From the NCBI GenBank assembly GCA_048359995.1, contig DBGCPK010000019.1, positions 34,170 through 98,169 of the forward strand: a stretch of DNA of 64,000 nt. Reading direction: 5' to 3'. Below, in pieces: positions 1 through 8,402 of this stretch. Position 1 is the stretch's first letter. Every line of letters begins with the position of its first letter. The translations under genes were made by a program, and so were the position numbers. The DNA comes from UBA3210 sp048359995 (lineage in GTDB: Bacteria; Bacillota_I; Bacilli_A; RFN20; CAG-449). The notes under the pieces were generated by a model. The model made no database searches and was not told where the DNA came from. It saw nothing but the letters and a program-made list of their open reading frames with translations.

Positions 1-1
1 C

Positions 2-232
2 GCTTTCAATCTCGACGGAGTCTTCGCGCAGGACGGGGCTTCCTTGTTCAACCGTTACGGAATCTGTTTGAGAAGCGGAGAGCATTGCGCCAAATTGCTT
101 CACAATTACCTGCATGTCGATCAGACGCTCAGAGCAAGCGTCTGCTACTACAATACGAAAGAAGAAGTCGATGAGTTCATCGAAGTCTGCAAGAAAGGTG
201 GAGATTTTTTAGATGCGTTTTTCGCTGACTAA
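2..232 (+). CDS. sufS: Cysteine desulfurase SufS, C-terminal fragment (5' end outside window)
   Basis: The reading frame is open from base 2 and gives the last 76 residues of a class V aminotransferase-fold cysteine desulfurase. SufS removes sulfur from L-cysteine as an enzyme persulfide and passes it to SufU for Fe-S cluster assembly in the cytoplasm. The RSGEHCA stretch holds the conserved catalytic cysteine, preceded by the usual F-N-x-x-G-V strand. Its end overlaps sufU by 20 bases, and sufB follows, as in the Firmicute order sufC-D-S-U-B. The PLP-binding lysine lies upstream of the window, so only the C-terminal domain can be judged. Confidence 0.9.
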   Translation, partial: AFNLDGVFAQDGASLFNRYGICLRSGEHCAKLLHNYLHVDQTLRASVCYYNTKEEVDEFIEVCKKGGDFLDAFFAD

Positions 233-656
233 CGAAATGATGCGGGAGATCATCATGGATCACTATCAGAATCCGAGAAACCGACGGGAAACCGACGATC
301 CTTCTTATCAAACGGTTTATATGGATTCTGTGTCCTGCATCGATAAGATTTACATTCAGATCAAAATCGAAGACGGCATTTTCAAAGATGTCTGCTGGCA
401 CGGCAAGGGCTGTGCGATTTCGACGGCTTCCACGTCGATTATGAGCGAACTTTTGAAAGGAAAGACGATTGAAGAGGGAAACCGGATTATCGACAATTAT
501 TACGCGATGATTCACGAGAAAGAATACGATCCGGAATTGCTCGACGAGGCGGTGGTTTTCATGAACACCGGTCGCCAGCCTTCCCGCATCAAATGCGCGA
601 CGATTTCTTTTCGCGGCGTGAGAAAAATACTGGGAGGAAAAGACGATGAGCAATAG
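213..656 (+). CDS. sufU: SufU Fe-S assembly sulfurtransferase
   Basis: This 147-residue protein is of SufU length and fold. SufU is a zinc protein that takes persulfide sulfur from SufS and hands it to the SufBCD scaffold. The expected metal ligands are visible: C42 and D44 (in a C-I-D stretch where C-G-D is usual), C67 in GKGCAIS and C128 in RIKCATI. The start overlaps the end of sufS and the end overlaps sufB by 11 bases, so translation of the three is probably coupled. The isoleucine in place of glycine between the first two ligands is a small oddity. The call is firm because of context and ligands. Confidence 0.92.
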   Translation: MRFSLTNEMMREIIMDHYQNPRNRRETDDPSYQTVYMDSVSCIDKIYIQIKIEDGIFKDVCWHGKGCAISTASTSIMSELLKGKTIEEGNRIIDNYYAMIHEKEYDPELLDEAVVFMNTGRQPSRIKCATISFRGVRKILGGKDDEQ

Positions 657-2031
657 CGAAGAATACAAATACGGATTCAGGAACGAAGATGTCTCGACGT
701 TTAAAACCGGAAAAGGGCTGAATGAAGAGATTGTCAAAGAGATTTCCAAAGCAAAGCGCGAACCGGAATGGATGACGGAATTTCGCCTGAACGCTTACCG
801 CGCGTTTAAGGAAATGCCTTTGCCGGATTTCGGTCCCGATCTTTCCGGACTCGATTTCGGCTCCTACACCTATTTTACCCGTCCAAGCGACGCAGAGGTC
901 GATTCGTGGGACAGAGTTCCTCAAACCATCAAAGAGACGTTTCAGAAGCTGGGTATTCCCGAAGCGGAGCAGAAGTTCCTTGCCGGCGTTTCCACGCAAT
1001 ACGAAAGCGAAGTCGTCTATCACAATATGCTCAAAGAAGTCGAAGACAAGGGCGTCGTTTTTCTTTCGACCGATACGGCTTTGCAGACCTGCCCGGATTT
1101 ATTCCGAAAATATTTCAATAAAGTCGTTCCGTATCGGGACAACAAGTTTTCGGCTTTGAACGGTGCGGTCTGGTCCGGAGGATCCTTTATCTACGTCCCG
1201 AAAGGTGTGAAATTGGAAAAACCGTTGCAGTCTTATTTCCGCATCAACAATGAAAAGAGCGGTCAGTTCGAAAGAACGTTGATCATCGTCGACGAGGGCG
1301 CGGACGTTCATTACGTGGAAGGTTGCACCGCGCCGATTTATTCCAAAGAGTCTCTTCACGCCGCAGTCGTGGAGATTTACGTGGAAAAAGGCGGTCATTG
1401 CCGTTATTCGACGGTACAGAACTGGTCGAATAACATCGTCAATTTGGTGACGAAAAGGGCGTTGGTCGAAGAGGACGGGCTGATGGAATGGATCGACGGA
1501 AACATCGGAAGTCAACTCAATATGAAATATCCTTGCTGCGTTTTGAACGGTCCGGGGGCGAAAGGAAATTGCATTTCGATCGCCGTCGCCGATCGGATTC
1601 AGTATCAGGACGCCGGCGCGAAAATGATTCATTTGGCGAACAATACCACTTCGACGATCGTCTCCAAATCGATCGTGAAAAACGGAGGCGTCGCCAATTA
1701 TCGGGGAAAGGTGTTGATTTCTTCTTCGGCGGCGAACAGCAAATCGCACATCGAATGCGACACGCTGATTCTCGACGATCAGTCGAAATCCGACACGATA
1801 CCGACGAACATCTGCAATAATAATTCGTCTTTTCTCGAACACGAAGCGACGGTCAGCAAGATCAACGAAGATCAATTATTTTATCTGATGTCGCGGGGAC
1901 TGAGCAAAAAAGAAGCGACGCAGATGATCATTATGGGATTTATCGAACCGTTCTCCAAGGAGTTGCCGATGGAGTATGCGGTGGAATTGAACCAGCTGAT
2001 CAAGATGGATATGGAGGGGAGTATCGGCTGA
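646..2031 (+). CDS. sufB: SufB, Fe-S cluster assembly scaffold subunit
   Basis: A 461-residue SufB, close to the usual ~465. SufB with SufC and SufD forms the cytoplasmic scaffold on which Fe-S clusters are built. The long beta-helix core is recognisable (GGSFIYVPKGVKLEKPLQSYFRI region split around residues 175-200, then HVEGCTAP-like, NYRGKV and SHIECD stretches), ending with the conserved PMEYAVELNQLI tail. It is preceded by sufU with an 11-base overlap and followed by mnmG with its stop codon overlapping the mnmG start by one base. That coupling to a tRNA-modification gene is not the usual end of a suf operon. Confidence 0.96.
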   Translation: MSNSEEYKYGFRNEDVSTFKTGKGLNEEIVKEISKAKREPEWMTEFRLNAYRAFKEMPLPDFGPDLSGLDFGSYTYFTRPSDAEVDSWDRVPQTIKETFQKLGIPEAEQKFLAGVSTQYESEVVYHNMLKEVEDKGVVFLSTDTALQTCPDLFRKYFNKVVPYRDNKFSALNGAVWSGGSFIYVPKGVKLEKPLQSYFRINNEKSGQFERTLIIVDEGADVHYVEGCTAPIYSKESLHAAVVEIYVEKGGHCRYSTVQNWSNNIVNLVTKRALVEEDGLMEWIDGNIGSQLNMKYPCCVLNGPGAKGNCISIAVADRIQYQDAGAKMIHLANNTTSTIVSKSIVKNGGVANYRGKVLISSSAANSKSHIECDTLILDDQSKSDTIPTNICNNNSSFLEHEATVSKINEDQLFYLMSRGLSKKEATQMIIMGFIEPFSKELPMEYAVELNQLIKMDMEGSIG

Positions 2032-3890
2032 TGGAGTATGATGTGATCGTCGTCGGCGGCGGACACGCCGGGGTCGAAGCCTCTTTCGCCGCGGCTCATT
2101 TGGGCTTGAACACCTTGCTGATTACGTTGAATAAAAAGATGATCGCGAATATGCCTTGCAATCCTTCGATCGGAGGAAGCGCGAAAGGCATTGTCGTGCG
2201 CGAAATCGACGCTTTGGGCGGAATGATGGGGATTGCCGCGGATTTCGGTTGCCTGCAAATGAAAATGCTGAATACCGGAAAAGGGCCGGGAGTTCAATGT
2301 CTTCGCGCACAGGAAGATAAACTCGATTACCCGAAGATCATGCTGGGCTTTTTGGAACGCTGTCCTCATCTGAGCATTGCGGAAGGAATGGTTGACAATC
2401 TGCTTGTCGAAGACAACCGCGTCGCGGGTGTCCTCATTCAGAAACGCGAAATCCGTTCTCGCGCGGTGATTTTGACGACGGGAACGTATATGGAAAGCGC
2501 GATCCTGCGCGGCCATAAAGTTTTCACCGGCGGTCCGGACGGAGAAAAGGCGTCTTTGGGTTTATCGCCCAATCTCCGAAAGATGGGAATCAAGACGATT
2601 CGCCTAAAAACCGGAACTCCGCAAAGACTCCGAAGAGACAGCATCGATTTTTCAAAGTTGGAAGTTCAGTACGGAAGCGAAAAGCCTCTCCGCTTTTCTT
2701 TTACCGAAAGCAAAGTCGTCCCTTTCGAAGAGCAGATTTCCTGCTACCTCACCTATACCAACGAAAAGACGCATCGCATCATCCGCGAACACCTGAAGGA
2801 CTCGGCGATGTACGGAGGTGTAGTGACCGGAGTCGGACCTCGCTATTGTCCTTCCATCGAGGACAAAATCGTCCGTTTCAGCGATAAACCGCGCCATCAA
2901 TTGTTTTTGGAACCGGAGTCGAAGCACAACGATTCGATTTATCTGCAGGGTTTTTCGACTTCGATGCCGGAAGAGGTGCAGGAAGAAATGGTCCATTCCC
3001 TGAAAGGTTTGGAACGTGCGGAAATATTGAAATACGCCTATGCGATCGAATACGACGCGATCGACGCCTCGGAATACGATTATACGTTGGAAGTTCGGAA
3101 GTGGCCGGGTTTGTACGTCGCCGGTCAGATCTGCGGAACTTCAGGTTACGAGGAAGCCGCCGGATTGGGCTTGATCGCGGGCATCAACGCTGCGTTGAAA
3201 ATACAGGGAAAAGAACCTTTGATTCTCCGAAGAGATCAGGCTTATATCGGTGTGATGATCGACGATTTGGTCGGAAAAGGGACGAAAGAGCCTTACCGTT
3301 TATTGTCTTCCCGCGCGGAATACCGCCTGCTCTTGCGCCATGACAACGCCGACCTGCGGTTGACGCCGATCGGCTACCGAATCGGTCTCATCGGCGACGA
3401 AAGGTATCAGAAATTCATCAACAAGTCTTCGAGATTGCATCAGGGTAAAGAGATTCTCGACTACCTGAGAATGGGAATGAAACCGGATTTCGTCGCGTAT
3501 ATGAAGTCTCTCGGCTACGAAGATTATCAGGGAGGGCCTACGGCGAGCGAAATCCTGCGCCGTCCGAATGTGCGGTTGAAGGATCTTTCCGCTTTCGTGA
3601 ATCTTCCACCTTTGAACGAAGAGGAAACGGAACAACTGGAAATCGCGGTCAAATACGAAGGATATATCAAAAAAGCGATGAATGAAGCCGTGCGGTTGAG
3701 CAAACTCGAAGAAGTCGTCATTCCGGACGGACTCGATTATGCGAACATGGACGGACTCCGCTTGGAAGCCAGACAGAAATTCGAGGAGATTCGCCCGCGG
3801 ACCATCGCGCAAGCCGGTCGTATTTCCGGCGTCAATCCGACGGATATTTCCATGTTGCTTCTTCACATAAGGAAAGGAGCCGGACGATGA
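2031..3890 (+). CDS. mnmG: tRNA uridine-5-carboxymethylaminomethyl modification enzyme MnmG (GidA)
   Basis: A 619-residue FAD protein that, with MnmE, makes the cmnm5 modification on wobble uridine 34 of certain tRNAs. The N-terminal Rossmann FAD motif VVGGGHAGVEAS, the MPCNPSIGGSAKG segment, GPGVQCLRAQ and TGTYM, and the C-terminal helical MnmE-binding domain (RISGVNPTDISMLL) are all present. Its ATG shares one base with the sufB stop, and its stop overlaps the rsmG start by four bases (ATGA). mnmE is not in the window. Family and function are secure. Confidence 0.97.
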   Translation: MEYDVIVVGGGHAGVEASFAAAHLGLNTLLITLNKKMIANMPCNPSIGGSAKGIVVREIDALGGMMGIAADFGCLQMKMLNTGKGPGVQCLRAQEDKLDYPKIMLGFLERCPHLSIAEGMVDNLLVEDNRVAGVLIQKREIRSRAVILTTGTYMESAILRGHKVFTGGPDGEKASLGLSPNLRKMGIKTIRLKTGTPQRLRRDSIDFSKLEVQYGSEKPLRFSFTESKVVPFEEQISCYLTYTNEKTHRIIREHLKDSAMYGGVVTGVGPRYCPSIEDKIVRFSDKPRHQLFLEPESKHNDSIYLQGFSTSMPEEVQEEMVHSLKGLERAEILKYAYAIEYDAIDASEYDYTLEVRKWPGLYVAGQICGTSGYEEAAGLGLIAGINAALKIQGKEPLILRRDQAYIGVMIDDLVGKGTKEPYRLLSSRAEYRLLLRHDNADLRLTPIGYRIGLIGDERYQKFINKSSRLHQGKEILDYLRMGMKPDFVAYMKSLGYEDYQGGPTASEILRRPNVRLKDLSAFVNLPPLNEEETEQLEIAVKYEGYIKKAMNEAVRLSKLEEVVIPDGLDYANMDGLRLEARQKFEEIRPRTIAQAGRISGVNPTDISMLLLHIRKGAGR

Positions 3891-4591
3891 CAAAATCTGA
3901 ACTGATCGAATATCTTTCGAAAAACGGGCTTTTTCTTTCGGAAAAACAGATCTTTGAGTTGGAAAGGTATCGGGAACTTCTGGAAGAGAAAAACAGGGCG
4001 ATGAATTTGACGGCGATCACCGAAAAAGAAGAGGTTTACGAGAAGCATTTTCTCGATTCTCTGCTGTTTTCATTCGGGGAAAAGATGGATAATCTGAATT
4101 GCGTCGATGTCGGCTCCGGCGCGGGATTTCCCGGACTCGTCGTCGCGATCTGCTATCCTCAGGTTGCCATGACCTTATTGGAACCGATCGGAAAACGATG
4201 CGGTTTCTTGAATGAGGTGATTCGGGAATTGAAATTGAAGAACGTGACAGTGGTTCACGCTCGAAGCGAGGATTTCTGTCGGGAACACTCGGAAGAATTC
4301 GATCTTGCTTTGGCAAGGGGAGTCAGCAAACTGAACATTCTTTTGGAAATCGTTTTGCCTTTGCTTAAAGTCGACGGAATCTTCGTTGCTTTGAAAGGAA
4401 AAATCTTTCGAGAAGAGATCGACGACTCCGCGCGCGCGTTGAAAGTGCTGAATGCCGAAATCGAACGCATCAAAGAGGGGACTCTTCCGACGAATCGGGA
4501 TCTTCGGGCGAATCTGTTCGTCAGAAAAAAATCTTCTACGCCGAAAATGTATCCGAGGCAGTATGCGAAGATCAAAAAACAACCGTTGTAG
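3887..4591 (+). CDS. rsmG: 16S rRNA (guanine527-N7)-methyltransferase RsmG (GidB)
   Basis: A 234-residue class I SAM methyltransferase. RsmG methylates G527 of 16S rRNA, and its loss is known to give low-level streptomycin resistance. The family marks are MNLTAI and the KHFLDSLL helix near the N-terminus, then the SAM loop VDVGSGAGFPGLVVAI, and the K-G motif (VALKG) late in the domain. It overlaps mnmG by four bases and is 12 bases from parA, matching the widely conserved gidA-gidB-parA-parB order near replication origins. Confidence 0.95.
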   Translation: MTKSELIEYLSKNGLFLSEKQIFELERYRELLEEKNRAMNLTAITEKEEVYEKHFLDSLLFSFGEKMDNLNCVDVGSGAGFPGLVVAICYPQVAMTLLEPIGKRCGFLNEVIRELKLKNVTVVHARSEDFCREHSEEFDLALARGVSKLNILLEIVLPLLKVDGIFVALKGKIFREEIDDSARALKVLNAEIERIKEGTLPTNRDLRANLFVRKKSSTPKMYPRQYAKIKKQPL

Positions 4592-4603
4592 GGAGGAAAG
4601 CGC

Positions 4604-5365
4604 ATGAATAAAATTATCGCCATCAGCAACCAGAAAGGCGGCGTAGGCAAGACGACGACTGCGATTTCTCTTTCCGGCTGTTTCAGCAAATTAAATTATT
4701 CGGTTCTTCTGGTGGATATGGATCCTCAGGGGAATGCATCCAGAGGAATGGGACTCGATCCGACATCCATAAGAAAGAATATCTTCGACGTTTTGATTCG
4801 GGAGTCGGATATCAACAAGACGATCCGAAAAACGCAAACCAAAGGCGTGGACGTACTGCCCAGCAATTTGAAATTGGCCACGCTCGAATCTTCGCTGGAA
4901 GGCGTGGAGAAACCTTTTAATCTTTTGAAAGAAGTTTTGTCTCGGATCAACAAACATTACGACTTCATCATCATCGACTGCCCTCCGTCGTTGGGTTTGC
5001 TGAATCTCAATGCTCTGTGCGCCGCGGACAGCGTCATCATTCCGGTTCAATGCGAATACTACGCGATGGAGGCCGTCGCGCAGATTCTTTCTTCCATCTC
5101 TCGGATTCAAAAAGATTACAACCCGAATTTGGAAATTCTCGGATTTCTTCTGACGATGTACGATTCGAGGATCAAACTGGCGACCGAAGTGACGACGGAA
5201 ATCCGCGGATTGTTCCGCGAAAAGACTTTCGTAACGCAAATTCCGCGCAATATTTCGCTGGCCGAAGCGGCTTTCTACGGAAAACCGATCAACCTTTTCC
5301 GACCGAAAGCAACCGGAAGTCTGGCCTATCTTTCTTTGGCTAAGGAGATCATCGGCAATGGCTAA
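4604..5365 (+). CDS. parA: Chromosome-partitioning ATPase ParA (Soj)
   Basis: A 253-residue ParA/Soj ATPase. Soj binds DNA as an ATP dimer, works with ParB in origin segregation and affects initiation of replication. The deviant Walker A motif KGGVGKTTT (with the signature lysine), the LVDMDPQGN Walker A' region, and IIIDCPPSLG Walker B are intact, and the IPRNISLAEA stretch near the end is typical. A good ribosome site (GGGAGG) precedes the ATG. It overlaps parB by eight bases, so the pair is translated together. The usual location close to oriC is inferred from gene order. Confidence 0.95.
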   Translation: MNKIIAISNQKGGVGKTTTAISLSGCFSKLNYSVLLVDMDPQGNASRGMGLDPTSIRKNIFDVLIRESDINKTIRKTQTKGVDVLPSNLKLATLESSLEGVEKPFNLLKEVLSRINKHYDFIIIDCPPSLGLLNLNALCAADSVIIPVQCEYYAMEAVAQILSSISRIQKDYNPNLEILGFLLTMYDSRIKLATEVTTEIRGLFREKTFVTQIPRNISLAEAAFYGKPINLFRPKATGSLAYLSLAKEIIGNG

Positions 5366-6179
5366 GGCGAGGAATCTGGATTCTTTAATTAAAGAATATC
5401 AAGACGCCGATTTGATCGGAACGATTGAAAAAGGATATCAGAACGAAAGCGGTACGCTTCTCGGACTAGATCAAATCAGTTTTAATCCGATCGTCCGGAA
5501 TCAATTTTTTCTGAACCGCAGTCTGAAAGAATTGACCGATTCGATTCGGGAAAGCGGGGTATTGAGTCCTCTTCTCGTCCGTCGGAAAAATTACCGATAC
5601 GAAGTAGTGTCCGGATATCGGCGTTTTTACATCGCGCAGAAACTCCACCTCGAACGAGTTCCGGTCGTGGTCAGGGAGATCAGCGACGATGTTCTGATCT
5701 ATTTGGTTTTGTCGCGCGCGGCGCAAAAAACCACGGACAACATTTTGAATAAAACTTATGTCTTCGACATTTTGGTCAACGAATACAACGTTTCCAGAAA
5801 GGACATCGCCAAAATCAGCAAAATTTCCCTGTCTCAGGTGAATAACATCTTCCGCCTCAGAAATCTTTCTCCGGAAGTCGTCGCCGCTTTGAAGAAAGAA
5901 AAGATTTCTTACGGACAGGCGCGCGTCTTAGTTCATTTCGGTGAAGAAAAACAGAAAGAATATCTCCGCCGGATTTTGGAAGAAAATCTGTCGGTTCACG
6001 ACATTGAAAACATCGCAAAGAGGGAAAAGCGTTCACCTGCGTTTCTCCGAGATATCGAGGCCTTTGAAAGAAAAAATAAGGCGGGAGTTCACATCGGAAA
6101 GAAAACTTTGCAGTTGAAATTCAAAAAGAACAGCGATTTGAAGCGATTTATCAAGGAGTATTTCAACGATTTCAGGTAA
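5358..6179 (+). CDS. parB: Divergent ParB/Spo0J-type partition protein
   Basis: A 273-residue ParB family protein, partner of the overlapping parA. ParB loads on parS sites, slides on DNA as a CTP-gated clamp and stimulates ParA. Residues 41-90 form the ParB N-terminal domain (F-N-P-I-V-R-N, then VVSGYRR), 146-170 the helix-turn-helix, 183-190 the ISYGQARVL helix, and the tail is basic. Two boxes are altered: the CTP motif GERRxRA reads GYRRFYIA (86-93) and the E-N-x-Q-R box is replaced around residues 118-131. I saw no canonical parS palindrome in the window. Noc is an alternative, but the parA partner favours Spo0J. Confidence 0.85.
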   Translation: MAKARNLDSLIKEYQDADLIGTIEKGYQNESGTLLGLDQISFNPIVRNQFFLNRSLKELTDSIRESGVLSPLLVRRKNYRYEVVSGYRRFYIAQKLHLERVPVVVREISDDVLIYLVLSRAAQKTTDNILNKTYVFDILVNEYNVSRKDIAKISKISLSQVNNIFRLRNLSPEVVAALKKEKISYGQARVLVHFGEEKQKEYLRRILEENLSVHDIENIAKREKRSPAFLRDIEAFERKNKAGVHIGKKTLQLKFKKNSDLKRFIKEYFNDFR

Positions 6180-6181
6180 AC

Positions 6182-6207
6182 GAGAAGCCGAAAGGCTTCT
6201 TTTTTTT
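6182..6207 (+). terminator. Intrinsic terminator after parB
   Basis: A perfect 6-bp stem GAAGCC/GGCTTC with a GAAA tetraloop, followed by eight T, begins three bases after the parB stop. It should end the suf-mnmG-rsmG-parAB transcript. Confidence 0.9.
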
Positions 6208-6243
6208 GTATAGGCAAGGAAAATTCGGCAAAATAAAAAAATC

Positions 6244-6258
6244 AGAACGATTTGTTCT
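6244..6258. promoter_or_regulatory. Inverted repeat AGAAC-N5-GTTCT upstream of XRE gene
   Basis: AGAACGATTTGTTCT is a perfect 5-5-5 inverted repeat. A second half-like sequence, AGATTGTTCT, follows at about 6274-6283. The pair lies 65-80 bases before a small XRE repressor gene, where an autoregulatory operator would be expected. The Firmicute LexA box has a 4-base spacer, so this is probably not a LexA site. Confidence 0.4.
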
Positions 6259-6324
6259 TAAAACGCGTAGCACAGATTGTTCTACTTTATATTATTGAGT
6301 ATGAAAGTGAGACAATTTTGATTG

Positions 6325-6531
6325 ATGCAGTATAAGAATTTGAAACGTCTTAGAGAAGAAAACGAAATATCTCAGGCACATCTTGCCAGAATTCTGCACT
6401 GCACGCAAAGGGCGTATTCTTATTACGAAACCGGCGAGAGAGATATTCCGACATCGATTTTGATTGCACTAGCAAAATATTACCACGTTTCCGTTGATTT
6501 TATTTTGGGAATCAGCGACGAAAGAAACTGA
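6325..6531 (+). CDS. Small XRE-family helix-turn-helix regulator
   Basis: A 68-residue protein made almost wholly of a Cro/C1-type helix-turn-helix: LKRLREENEISQAHLARIL, then the recognition helix near TQRAYSYYETGERDIP, and the closing YYHVSVDFILG helix. Proteins of this size act as single-domain DNA-binding repressors, often of themselves and a neighbour. I chose the ATG at 6325; a TTG three bases earlier is also possible. The ribosome site is weak. It precedes a sigma-like gene that begins downstream, and the inverted repeat at 6244 is a candidate operator. The target genes are unknown. Confidence 0.8.
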   Translation: MQYKNLKRLREENEISQAHLARILHCTQRAYSYYETGERDIPTSILIALAKYYHVSVDFILGISDERN

Positions 6532-6643
6532 AAGACGAATTCGACATAAAAGAGACGCTTCTTATAATGTATCAAAAAGTGTTGACGATGAATCACATTT
6601 TTTAAATGCAAAGCGATTCATCGCTTGGCTCGTCTGTCTGAGT

Positions 6644-7324
6644 ATGTATGAGTTAATTCGAACGATACGGGAATTTCAGGAAGCGCCTACCGACGAAAAT
6701 TTTACTCGCATCATCGGAATTCTGAATGGGAGAAGAATCAGAGAGATGAGCAGAGTTCCCTCTTCGTTTCGGGAAGATTACAGTCAAGAATGGCTGATTC
6801 GCCTCTTTCTTCTGATCAAAAAGTTCAGAATTCTTCCTTGTACGATGGAAACCGATCTTTTCTTTGAGCGAATTTGGATTCCTTTCAATCGGAAAGAAAT
6901 TTCTTTATTTGAAAAGTGGATAGTCAAAAAAGGCGAAAGTGCTTTGAAAGAGGCTTGCGCGAATCCCCGTGACGCGAAGAAACTGATCGACGAATTCACC
7001 TTGTTTTCCAATGAAATTCGTTTTCTGCATCTCTTGAAAAGATCTTCCGACTTTCTATATATCGATTTTCTCAGAAAGATGAACAGACGGGCGGAGATCG
7101 AAATGACCGAGGTTAAGGAAATCGAATTCGAGCGGAGAAACCCCTGCGATTTTACCTTTCTGGAAGAAAAAGATCGGCAGTTCCTCTTCCTGTTTCTCGG
7201 AGAAGACTGCCTTTTAAGCGAAAGAGAAGTCGCGGAAAAACTGGGCATTTCTCAACAAGCGGTGCATAAGCGCAAGGCGAGAATCGTCAAAAAGCATCGT
7301 AAGCAATCGATCAAGCAAGAATGA
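6644..7324 (+). CDS. Sigma-70-like / helix-turn-helix protein (non-canonical sigma candidate)
   Basis: A 226-residue protein from the ATG at 6644; the frame is open further upstream to 6494, overlapping the XRE gene, but that part looks non-coding. The C-terminal 35 residues (SEREVAEKLGISQQAVHKRKARI) read as a sigma region 4 helix-turn-helix. An N-terminal stretch (SSFREDYSQEWLIRLFLLIKKF, split about residue 50) resembles region 2 of short sigma factors (D-x-x-Q-E-x-L-I-x-L). Sigma factors of this divergent type direct RNA polymerase to special promoters. Regions 1 and 3 are not evident. It lies just before a sporulation-type carboxypeptidase. The function is inference. Confidence 0.55.
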   Translation: MYELIRTIREFQEAPTDENFTRIIGILNGRRIREMSRVPSSFREDYSQEWLIRLFLLIKKFRILPCTMETDLFFERIWIPFNRKEISLFEKWIVKKGESALKEACANPRDAKKLIDEFTLFSNEIRFLHLLKRSSDFLYIDFLRKMNRRAEIEMTEVKEIEFERRNPCDFTFLEEKDRQFLFLFLGEDCLLSEREVAEKLGISQQAVHKRKARIVKKHRKQSIKQE

Positions 7325-7353
7325 ATTGCGGAATTGAAGCATATCTATTGATT

Positions 7354-8358
7354 ATGAAATGGTTTGTCGCTTTACTCCTGAATTTTTGCTTGCTGTTTTC
7401 TTCCTCCGAAATGACGGCATCAGCTCCTTCTACGGCGCGGAATTATATCGTCTACGACGCGAATTCTTCCGAAATTCTGGAAGGAAAGGATTACGAAGAC
7501 GTCTATTCGGTCGCGTCGATTTCGAAGATTATGACGGCCGTGCTGGCTTTGGAAAGTTCGTCTTTGTTCGAAATCGTTACCGTCGACGATATCATCTATT
7601 CGATCGAAGGGTCGTCGCTCTATCTCCATGTCGGAGATCAGATCACCGTCATCGATCTCGTTTACGGTCTCCTTCTTCGAAGCGGAAACGATGCGGCGGT
7701 GCTGATCGCGGAAAATATCGCGGGAAGCGTTGAAAAATTTGTCGAGATGATGAATGCGAAAGCCGAAGCGATCGGGATGAAGAACACCGTTTTCCACAAT
7801 CCCAGCGGTCTGGATATCTTCGACGAAGGAAATCTTTCGTCTTGTCTGGATATGGCGCGTTTGATGGCGTATTGCCTCGACAACGAACTATTTAGGGAAA
7901 TCGCCGCTACGAAAAATTACCGATCTCCATTGAAAGGAAATTGGGTCAATAAGAACAAATTGCTTCAAACTTACGAATACTGCATCGGTGGGAAGACGGG
8001 TTATACCAAGAAGGCAAAAAGAACGCTGGTAACCGCCGGAGAAAAGGAAGGGCAGAAACTGATCGTGGTAACCTTTTCCTGCGGGAACGATTTCGAGGTT
8101 CATCGGAATTTGTACGAGCATTATTTCAACGATTTTACCTATTTGGTCTTTCTGTATCGAGGAAAGAATTTCATCGACGACTATTGCATTTACTCTGAAA
8201 AAGTCGTCGGAATGCGTTTGGATAAATCGGTGAAAAAAGGGGTTAAGATCTACTATCTCAACCCCATTCTGAATCGGCTGACGATCCGTTTTGTCGACGA
8301 AAACGGCGTGGAATACGCTTTGGAAGCCGAATTCGATATTCTTTATTCCGAATCATAG
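7354..8358 (+). CDS. D-alanyl-D-alanine carboxypeptidase, sporulation DacB/DacF type
   Basis: A serine-type penicillin-binding D,D-carboxypeptidase (334 residues). It trims the terminal D-Ala of peptidoglycan peptides and so lowers cross-linking; in Bacillus the dacB-spmA-spmB operon shapes the spore cortex. The catalytic motifs are S55-I-S-K58, S110-G-N and K214-T-G. I chose the ATG at 7354 because it starts a good signal peptide (K-W then a hydrophobic core); an in-frame ATG at 7321 is possible. The lipid-facing C-terminal domain is short. spmA lies 44 bases downstream, supporting a sporulation role. Confidence 0.88.
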   Translation: MKWFVALLLNFCLLFSSSEMTASAPSTARNYIVYDANSSEILEGKDYEDVYSVASISKIMTAVLALESSSLFEIVTVDDIIYSIEGSSLYLHVGDQITVIDLVYGLLLRSGNDAAVLIAENIAGSVEKFVEMMNAKAEAIGMKNTVFHNPSGLDIFDEGNLSSCLDMARLMAYCLDNELFREIAATKNYRSPLKGNWVNKNKLLQTYEYCIGGKTGYTKKAKRTLVTAGEKEGQKLIVVTFSCGNDFEVHRNLYEHYFNDFTYLVFLYRGKNFIDDYCIYSEKVVGMRLDKSVKKGVKIYYLNPILNRLTIRFVDENGVEYALEAEFDILYSES

Positions 8359-8402
8359 TCGGAAAGAATTTTCGCGTTCGAGCATAGAATTTACCGATCG
8401 AT

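Noticed and set aside
6244..6258. LexA (SOS) box
   Set aside because: The spacer between GAAC and GTTC is five bases, not the four of the Firmicute LexA box.
4580..6320. parS site near parA-parB
   Set aside because: I looked for TGTTTCACGTGAAACA or close variants and saw none.
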